Source: Chitinilyticum piscinae
GTDB lineage: Bacteria > Pseudomonadota > Gammaproteobacteria > Burkholderiales > Chitinibacteraceae
Direction: 5' to 3'
DNA: 64,000 nucleotides
Assembly (NCBI RefSeq): GCF_015223195.1
Contig: NZ_JADFUA010000005.1
Span: forward strand, 186,001 to 250,000
Every line of letters begins with the position of its first letter. Within the stretch, counting starts at the first letter, position 1. The translations under genes were made by a program, and so were the position numbers. The notes beneath the pieces are model-generated. The model was given only the letters and a program-made list of their open reading frames with translations. It made no database searches and was not told the origin of the DNA. Positions 58,499 to 64,000 of the stretch are shown one piece after another.

Positions 58499-60292
58499 TT
58501 ACTTATCCGAAACCTGCAGAATCGCCAGGAAGGCTTCCTGCGGAATTTCCACATTGCCGACCTGCTTCATGCGTTTCTTGCCGGCCTTCTGCTTTTCCAG
58601 CAGCTTTTTCTTCCGGGTAATATCGCCACCATAACACTTGGCCAGTACGTCTTTGCGCATGGCCTTGACCGTTTCACGGGCAATGATCTGGCTACCGATC
58701 GCGGCCTGCACGGCAATGTCGAACATCTGGCGCGGAATCAGTTCCCGCATTTTCGAAATCAGCTCGCGGCCACGATAAACGCTGGTTGCGCGGTGCACGA
58801 TCAGGCTCAGCGCATCCACACGCTCGCCATTGACCAGCACATCCAGCTTAACCAGGTCACCGGTACGGAATTCCTTGAATTCGTAATCCAGCGAGGCATA
58901 ACCACGGCTGACGGACTTCAGCTTGTCAAAGAAATCCATGACCACCTCGGCCATCGGCAGATCGTAGGTCAGCAGCACCTGCCGGCCCATGTACTGCATG
59001 TTTACCTGCGCTCCGCGCTTCTGGTTACACAGGGTCATCACCGGGCCAACATAATCCTGCGGCACCAGAATCGTCGCAGTGATGATGGGCTCGCGCACCT
59101 CCTCATACTTGCTCGGGTCCGGCAACTTGGATGGATTTTCGATTTGGGTGATTGAACCATCTTTCATCACCAGCTCATACACCACGGTCGGCGCCGTGGT
59201 GATGAGATCCATATCGAACTCGCGCTCCAGGCGCTCCTGAACGATCTCCAGGTGCAGAAGACCAAGAAAACCACAGCGGAACCCGAACCCCAGCGCCTGA
59301 GAAACTTCCGGCTCGTATTGCAGCGCTGCATCATTGAGCTTCAGTTTTTCCAGACTATCGCGCAGTGATTCGTAATCGTGGCTTTCTACCGGATAGAGGC
59401 CGGCAAAAACCTGCGATTTGACATCCTTGAAGCCAGGCAGCGGCTCGGCAGCCGGATTCTTGACCGTGGTAATGGTATCGCCAACCTTGGCACTGGCCAG
59501 CTCCTTAACCCCTGCAATCACGAACCCCACTTCACCGGCTTTCAGTGAATCGCGCTGGACCGACTTCGGGGTGAAGACCCCGACCTGCTCGCACAGGAAT
59601 TCGGCCTTGGTGGCCATGAACTTGATCTTGTCCTTTACGCGCAATTCGCCATCCACCACGCGAACCAGCATCACCACGCCCACATAGTTGTCAAACCATG
59701 AGTCGACGATCAGCGCTTTCAGCGGGCCGTCCGGATTGCCTTTGGGAGGGGGTATCTTGCTGACCACCTCTTCCAGAATGTCTTCGATACCGATGCCGCT
59801 CTTGGCCGACGCGCGCACAGCTTCAATGGCCTCAATACCGATAATGTCTTCGATTTCCTGGGCCACTCGCTCGGGCTCGGCGGCTGGCAGATCAATTTTG
59901 TTGAGAACCGGACGCACTTCCACGCCCTGCTCGATTGCGGTGTAGCAGTTGGCAACGGTCTGGGCCTCGACCCCCTGTGAAGCATCCACGACCAGCAGGG
60001 CGCCTTCGCAGGCAGCCAAGGAGCGGCTGACTTCGTAGCTGAAATCGACGTGCCCCGGGGTATCAATCAGGTTGAGATTGTAAATCTTGCCATCGCGAGC
60101 CTTGTACTGCAGCGCAGCCGTCTGCGCCTTGATGGTAATGCCGCGCTCTTTTTCGATATCCATCGAATCGAGCACCTGCTCGCTCATCTCGCGCAGTTCA
60201 AGACCACCGCAAAACTGGATGAAACGGTCGGCCAAGGTGGATTTCCCGTGGTCGATGTGGGCAATGATGGAGAAATTGCGAATGTGGTCCAT
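58499..60292 (-). CDS. lepA: LepA (elongation factor 4)
   Basis: A 597-residue ribosome-associated GTPase. G1 [13 protein letters not shown] is near residue 11, then [22 protein letters not shown] and NKIDLP. The unique C-terminal domain ends [40 protein letters not shown], the LepA hallmark. It promotes back-translocation or initiation fidelity. It is followed by lepB 18 bases later. A terminator separates it from the upstream grx-degQ genes. Confidence 0.97.
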   Translation of the reverse strand: MDHIRNFSIIAHIDHGKSTLADRFIQFCGGLELREMSEQVLDSMDIEKERGITIKAQTAALQYKARDGKIYNLNLIDTPGHVDFSYEVSRSLAACEGALLVVDASQGVEAQTVANCYTAIEQGVEVRPVLNKIDLPAAEPERVAQEIEDIIGIEAIEAVRASAKSGIGIEDILEEVVSKIPPPKGNPDGPLKALIVDSWFDNYVGVVMLVRVVDGELRVKDKIKFMATKAEFLCEQVGVFTPKSVQRDSLKAGEVGFVIAGVKELASAKVGDTITTVKNPAAEPLPGFKDVKSQVFAGLYPVESHDYESLRDSLEKLKLNDAALQYEPEVSQALGFGFRCGFLGLLHLEIVQERLEREFDMDLITTAPTVVYELVMKDGSITQIENPSKLPDPSKYEEVREPIITATILVPQDYVGPVMTLCNQKRGAQVNMQYMGRQVLLTYDLPMAEVVMDFFDKLKSVSRGYASLDYEFKEFRTGDLVKLDVLVNGERVDALSLIVHRATSVYRGRELISKMRELIPRQMFDIAVQAAIGSQIIARETVKAMRKDVLAKCYGGDITRKKKLLEKQKAGKKRMKQVGNVEIPQEAFLAILQVSDK

Positions 60293-60319
60293 TGATACGT
60301 TCAGGCTCGTAATGAAAAG

Positions 60320-60338
60320 GGCACGCCAAGCGTGCCCC
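60320..60338 (-). terminator. Hairpin terminator between grx and lepA
   Basis: On the minus strand GGGCACGC-TTG-GCGTGCCC is a perfect 8-bp hairpin followed by TTTTC. It separates the degQ-grx part from the lepA-lepB transcript and indicates that lepA has a separate promoter or only partial read-through. Confidence 0.75.
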
Positions 60339-60361
60339 GGGCAAAATCGGTCGCCGCGATT

Positions 60362-60613
60362 CTAGCGGAAATCGGCAAGATAGGCATCCAGCGCTTGTGT
60401 ATCAAGATGATAGTGACAGATCTGCCGCCCATTTTCGCCGCAGAGCACGGGCACCAGCTCGCCGAACTGCTCCTCCAGTCCGGCCTCTCCTTCGATATCG
60501 ACCCACTCCACCATCAGCGGCTGCGACCAAGCCTGCAGGGCTTCGCGCATAACATGACAGAGACTGCAGTACTCATGGCCGTACAGCCACAGACGGGGGG
60601 TCACCTGCATCAT
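60362..60613 (-). CDS. Glutaredoxin-family protein (DUF836)
   Basis: A protein of 82-83 residues with a glutaredoxin-like fold. The redox site CSLC lies in LWLYGHEYCSLCHVMREAL, and the fold continues to VPVLCGENGRQICHYHLD. It follows degQ with overlapping ATGATG codons. DUF836 glutaredoxins lie between mucD/degQ and lepA in many betaproteobacteria. It probably serves thiol-disulfide exchange. Either of the two overlapping ATG codons could be the start. Confidence 0.85.
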   Translation of the reverse strand: MMQVTPRLWLYGHEYCSLCHVMREALQAWSQPLMVEWVDIEGEAGLEEQFGELVPVLCGENGRQICHYHLDTQALDAYLADFR

Positions 60614-62010
60614 TTTGCCGCCGGTGCAGTAATCGAGGTAAAGAACGGTCGCCCTTCACGCAGCACACGCAGCGGCATCATCTCGCCGCCCTTCAGTGCG
60701 CTCAGGCTCTGGCGCAACTGGGCCGCACTTTGCAGCTCCTGCCCGCCCACACCAGTAAGCACATCACCCGGCTGCAGACCCGCCCGGGACGCGGCTCCGG
60801 TTGCGCTACGCACCAGCAAGCCGAATTTGATGCCGAGTTGTTGCAGCTGGCGCGCATTCAACTCTGCCAGTGCCAGACCGAAACGCTCGCTCTCGCCTTG
60901 CTGCTTGCCCCGGTATTCGCGAGGGCTGGATGCATCTGCCTCTTCCATCGCTGCCACCACCAGCGATACATCGCGTGCCGACTTGTCGCGCCAGATACCC
61001 AGCACCGCCTTGCTGCCCGGCTTGAGCGCGGTAATCACTCGCGGCAGATCCGCAGAACGGTTGACCGCCTGCCCGTTCACCTTGAGGATGATGTCGCCAA
61101 CCTTGATGCCAGCCTTGTCGGCAGGTCCATCCTTTTCGACCATCGTCACCAGTGCACCGCCTTCCTTGCTCAGACCAAATCCCTTGGCGAGATCTTCACT
61201 CAGATCTTGAATTCCCACGCCGATACGGCCACGGGTGATCTTGCCGCTGGACTTCAGCTCATCCGCGATCTTGATGGCTACATCGATCGGAATGGCAAAA
61301 CTCAAGCCCATGTATCCGCCAGAGCGGCTGAATATCTGGGAATTGATGCCGATGACTTCTCCGGCCATATTGAATAGCGGCCCGCCGGAATTACCCGGAT
61401 TGATCGCCACATCGGTCTGGATGAAGGGCACGAAATTCTCATTCGGCAGATCCCGCCCCTTGGCCGAGATGATGCCCGCGGTAACGGTATTGTCCAGGCC
61501 GAAGGGCTGACCAATTGCGAGCACCCACTCACCGACCCGGGCCTTGGCCGGGTCGCCGATCGTCACCTTCGGCAAACCACTGGCCTCGACTTTGAGCAAA
61601 GCCACATCAGTACGCGAATCAGAACCGACCACCTTAGCCTTGAAACTGCGCTTGTCGGTCAGCTTGACCGTGATTTCGTCGGCATCGGCGATCACATGAG
61701 CGTTGGTCAGAATGTAGCCACTGCTGTCGATAATGAAGCCTGAGCCAATACCCTGGACAGTCCGTTCCTGCGGCTGGCTGCCACGTGGCACCGGCACCGG
61801 CAACCCGAAGCGCCGGAAAAGATCAAACATCTCATCGTTATCGCCGAACCCGGCATTGACTTTCTGTGTGCCACTGACGGCAATATTGACCACTGCACGC
61901 CCTTCCCGCTCGGCGAGCTGGGCAAAATCAGGCAGCGCCACCGCCGGTGCCGCGTGCGCAGCGCCCAGCAGACCAGTCAGCAACAGTCCGGAAAGAAAAC
62001 TCTTCAGCAT
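60610..62010 (-). CDS. degQ: DegQ/MucD-type periplasmic serine protease
   Basis: A 466-residue HtrA protease. It has a signal peptide (MLKSFLSGLLLTGLLGAAHA), a trypsin-like domain with the triad His105 (TNAHVI), Asp135 (SRTDVALLK) and Ser208 (NPGNSGGPLF), and two PDZ domains, the second ending near residue 460. It degrades misfolded envelope proteins and belongs to the sigma-E stress cluster directly behind rseC. The ATG at 62010 has an AGAGG site; an ATG at 62016 is less well spaced. The upstream frame to 62106 is not translated. Confidence 0.93.
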   Translation of the reverse strand: MLKSFLSGLLLTGLLGAAHAAPAVALPDFAQLAEREGRAVVNIAVSGTQKVNAGFGDNDEMFDLFRRFGLPVPVPRGSQPQERTVQGIGSGFIIDSSGYILTNAHVIADADEITVKLTDKRSFKAKVVGSDSRTDVALLKVEASGLPKVTIGDPAKARVGEWVLAIGQPFGLDNTVTAGIISAKGRDLPNENFVPFIQTDVAINPGNSGGPLFNMAGEVIGINSQIFSRSGGYMGLSFAIPIDVAIKIADELKSSGKITRGRIGVGIQDLSEDLAKGFGLSKEGGALVTMVEKDGPADKAGIKVGDIILKVNGQAVNRSADLPRVITALKPGSKAVLGIWRDKSARDVSLVVAAMEEADASSPREYRGKQQGESERFGLALAELNARQLQQLGIKFGLLVRSATGAASRAGLQPGDVLTGVGGQELQSAAQLRQSLSALKGGEMMPLRVLREGRPFFTSITAPAAK

Positions 62011-62020
62011 CGTCATCCTC

Positions 62021-62506
62021 TCAATGGGTTGCACAATCCGAACGCCCGCCACAGCGGGCCGCACAGCCGGCACCGCCACCCGTGGCCTGAGCAGCAACAC
62101 CGACAATCGATGGCTCCAGACGCTCGGCAGCCGAGCGACGAAAGCGCAAAACCAGAAATCCCGCGATCAGGCCACATGCCGCGCCAAGCAACGCCCCCCA
62201 GCCGGCATGAATCAGCGAACCCAGCAAGGCTCCCGCCAGCAGCAGCAGCAGCGGTAAACCGTAGGCCCACAAGGCTGATTTCAGCAAGGCATCTTCCGGA
62301 ACCGCGACAAACACCAGCTCACCGGGTTGCGCACCGGCGTCGTTGCGCACGCGAAACTCCTGCGCGGCATTGCCGAACATGCGGCTGATTGACACGGATT
62401 TGCAACCGGTCTCCGGATCACAATGTCCACAGGGCGAATGCGGGCGGATTTTAACCCACGCATAGGCGCCATCGGCTCGGCTTACCTGCGCTTCGGTCTC
62501 GATCAT
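62021..62506 (-). CDS. rseC: RseC/MucC sigma-E regulatory protein
   Basis: A 161-residue inner-membrane protein of the RseC/MucC family. The N-terminal soluble part has PCGHCDPETGC, Cys residues that can hold a metal or Fe-S cluster; two membrane helices follow (LPLLLLLAGALLGSLIH and GALLGAACGLIAGFLVL). It modulates sigma-E and the reduction of SoxR in other species. It lies between rseB and degQ in the rseA-rseB-rseC order. A Gly/Cys-rich tail ends the protein. Confidence 0.88.
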   Translation of the reverse strand: MIETEAQVSRADGAYAWVKIRPHSPCGHCDPETGCKSVSISRMFGNAAQEFRVRNDAGAQPGELVFVAVPEDALLKSALWAYGLPLLLLLAGALLGSLIHAGWGALLGAACGLIAGFLVLRFRRSAAERLEPSIVGVAAQATGGGAGCAARCGGRSDCATH

Positions 62507-62549
62507 AGAAACAATCTCTTAAGGCAAGATGAATGCAACCGGCTGATGC

Positions 62550-63521
62550 CTAGCGCGGATTGAAGGCAGCAGCGAACTGTCGAACCGTATCACCGGGAAC
62601 TTCCCCAAGCACGGTCACAGTCTGGCCCGGCATCTGCCGTACGTACAGATACAGCGCCCCTTGGCGCGCCAGGCCGGGAGCCAGCTTGACCTCGGACGGA
62701 TCAAGAAATACCGAGACAGTAACCAGCCCGTCACTGTAGACCAGCTGCTGGACTTTCCGGCCTTTCTCGCCTTGCGGTGTGCGTACGACCTGCTTTTGCA
62801 ACACGAACCCCGAGGGCAGGTCACGAATCTGCCACTGTGAATCCAGTCCGGCCTGCAGGGGGCGGCCTTCGCTGGTTTCAATCTGGACCGGATGCACCGG
62901 ATTGACCGGCTTGAGCAGTTTGCGATCAAAACCGCTACCCAGCCGCAACTGCACAAAACTGAAGGTTTCGACCGGCTCGCGTCGCGCCCCAAGCATCATG
63001 CTTTTCAGCAAGAGACCACTGCCTTCGTGAATCCACAGCCGGTGTGGATAACGCAATGCATCCTTTGGATCAAGCTGGTATACATCCGCATCCAGCCCTG
63101 CTACACGCTCGCGACCCAGCTTGCGCAACTGGTAGCTGGCCAGCACATCGCCAACGCGATGCGTGAGCCGCGGAAAGAAACGGGATGTCGCAGCCCGATC
63201 CAGCACCAAGGCTAGCGAGGTATCCGCATGGAACATATGGTATTGCTGGCCTGTACGCACATACTCCCGAGCAGGACCATCCAGGGACTCGCAGCGCTCC
63301 ATCTCCTGGCCTTGCTCGGCCAGTTGCACGATGCGGAAGTTTTCGACCAGATCCCCGTGCTGGTGCATGAACACCCCATCGAAGGAGGTCTGCTGCGCGG
63401 CCTTGTTGACGCGCTCGATCAGGCGGGTGGCCTCCGGCGCGGTGAGCAACTCGGCAGCAGCCAGTGAACTGGCCATCAGAAACAGCGAGAGCAGAACGAG
63501 AGGTTTGCGGATCATCATCAA
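62550..63521 (-). CDS. rseB: RseB, periplasmic sigma-E regulator
   Basis: A 323-residue exported protein with an N-terminal signal peptide (MIRKPLVLLSLFLMASSLAAA). The large MucB/RseB lipoprotein-binding-like domain shows SFDGVFMHQHGDLVENFRIVQLAEQGQEMERCESLDGPAREYVR and a C-terminal domain ending VLGEVPGDTVRQFAAAFN. RseB shields the anti-sigma factor RseA from DegS cleavage until mislocalised LPS or outer-membrane proteins are sensed. It starts behind rseA with a six-base gap. Confidence 0.92.
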   Translation of the reverse strand: MMMIRKPLVLLSLFLMASSLAAAELLTAPEATRLIERVNKAAQQTSFDGVFMHQHGDLVENFRIVQLAEQGQEMERCESLDGPAREYVRTGQQYHMFHADTSLALVLDRAATSRFFPRLTHRVGDVLASYQLRKLGRERVAGLDADVYQLDPKDALRYPHRLWIHEGSGLLLKSMMLGARREPVETFSFVQLRLGSGFDRKLLKPVNPVHPVQIETSEGRPLQAGLDSQWQIRDLPSGFVLQKQVVRTPQGEKGRKVQQLVYSDGLVTVSVFLDPSEVKLAPGLARQGALYLYVRQMPGQTVTVLGEVPGDTVRQFAAAFNPR

Positions 63522-63527
63522 AAGGTC

Positions 63528-64000
63528 TTAGTGCGCAGCTTCGGGCTGGAAGGCCAGCTGCATAGGTTCTGCGGCCGAAAGCGGACTGTTGGCGGCCTCG
63601 CGATGCGCGGACAGATAGGCACGCACTGCCTCCGGGTCAACCTGGGCAGTCACCACCGGCTCGGATACCACGGCCAGCGGTGCAGGTGCCGGGGTCAGCG
63701 GGCGATACAGCCCCTGCCACAGCGCAACCCCGATAAATGCGACCGACGCTGCCGCAGTGAGCGGCACCAGCAAGCGACGCACCGGACGGGCGCGCCGCAA
63801 GCGCTGTGGCGCAACCACCACCGGCTCAGCATGCAGCCGTGACGTGAATGCCGCCATGAAATCGGGGGAAAGCAGCGGGTGGCCATGCTGGCTATCCTGC
63901 TGCATATGCCATTCGTACCAGGCTGTCTGCATCTCGCCGGATTGCAACAGCTCGCTGATCACAGCCTGCGCCTGCGCGTTGTCGAGTTCGCCATCCATCA
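63528..64000 (-). CDS. rseA: RseA, anti-sigma-E factor, truncated by the window end
   Basis: About 157 residues are visible and the N-terminus lies beyond position 64000. It includes LMDGELD-type N-terminal sigma-binding residues (DGELDNAQAQAVISELLQSGEMQTAWYEWHMQQDSQ), one membrane helix (RRLLVPLTAAASVAFIGVALWQGLY) and a periplasmic Pro/Ala-rich tail. It holds sigma-E at the inner membrane. The rpoE gene should lie immediately upstream, outside the window. Its stop is six bases from rseB. Confidence 0.9.
   Translation of the reverse strand, partial: MDGELDNAQAQAVISELLQSGEMQTAWYEWHMQQDSQHGHPLLSPDFMAAFTSRLHAEPVVVAPQRLRRARPVRRLLVPLTAAASVAFIGVALWQGLYRPLTPAPAPLAVVSEPVVTAQVDPEAVRAYLSAHREAANSPLSAAEPMQLAFQPEAAH

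Overview
This is GC-rich chromosomal DNA from a Gram-negative betaproteobacterium. The pointers are a type IV pilus minor-pilin operon, the rseA-rseB-rseC-degQ-grx-lepA-lepB-DUF4845-rnc-era-recO block, the divergent pmbA/darP pair, a proteobacterial-type ubiG-gph operon and a TPP-riboswitch thiM-thiE cluster. Neisseriales (Chromobacteriaceae/Chitinibacteraceae type) is the likeliest order, but this is inference and no species is claimed. There is no phage, intact IS element, CRISPR array or integrase. Most of the window is ordinary core genome with a few accessory insertions.

Layout: 1-3.8 kb holds the 3' end of pilY1 and fimT-pilV-pilW-pilX-pilE. 3.9-9 kb is a mixed region: an FMN-binding protein divergent from a MocR regulator across a 9-bp inverted repeat, a DUF1801 protein, an orphan Imm26-like gene, a decayed fragment of an rlmN-like gene, a cupin and a CHMI-type isomerase. 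9-11 kb encodes a chemoreceptor. 11.3-17 kb is a reactive-sulfur module: divergent arms blh-trxC-DUF2892-rlmN-like and bigR-yedE-yedE2-sulP, separated by an AT-rich operator. 18.4-18.7 kb carries tRNA-Glu, tRNA-Arg and tRNA-Ser. 18.9-26.3 kb is an ABC efflux cluster (adaptor, ATPase, two FtsX-type permeases) interleaved with a YbaK deacylase and a GT14 glycosyltransferase, and ending in a GlmS paralogue that has lost its glutaminase residues. A second tRNA-Arg follows.

26.5-34.3 kb contains a ceramidase-like membrane protein, an XRE regulator, small conserved proteins (one frameshifted), a flavoprotein, slyD, a peroxiredoxin-fold protein lacking the peroxidatic Cys, the L16 hydroxylase and a small abundant-type lipoprotein. 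34.3-37 kb is mtaD-ubiG-gph. At 37.1-37.4 kb the minus strand carries an unusual unit: a 30-codon ORF with a strong Shine-Dalgarno, then four hairpins (three with GNRA tetraloops) and an intrinsic terminator. 37.7-44.1 kb has YchJ, a HAD phosphatase, a CHAD protein, thiD, an AT-rich RTX-repeat gene, thiE, thiM and the TPP riboswitch. 44.9-52.5 kb contains an aminotransferase/MarR pair with two operator palindromes, a class 1A dihydroorotate dehydrogenase, a DNA glycosylase, pmbA/darP, a HAD phosphatase and a carboxylesterase. 52.5-64 kb runs on the minus strand through recO, era, rnc, lepB, lepA, grx and degQ to the sigma-E regulators rseC, rseB and rseA, which is cut by the window end.

The strongest candidates for something undescribed are the small-ORF/GNRA-hairpin transcript (37.1-37.4 kb), the ABC exporter with GT14 and glutaminase-dead GlmS (18.9-26.3 kb), the recurrent intergenic ATACCCAT motif, and the peroxiredoxin-fold protein without its catalytic Cys.
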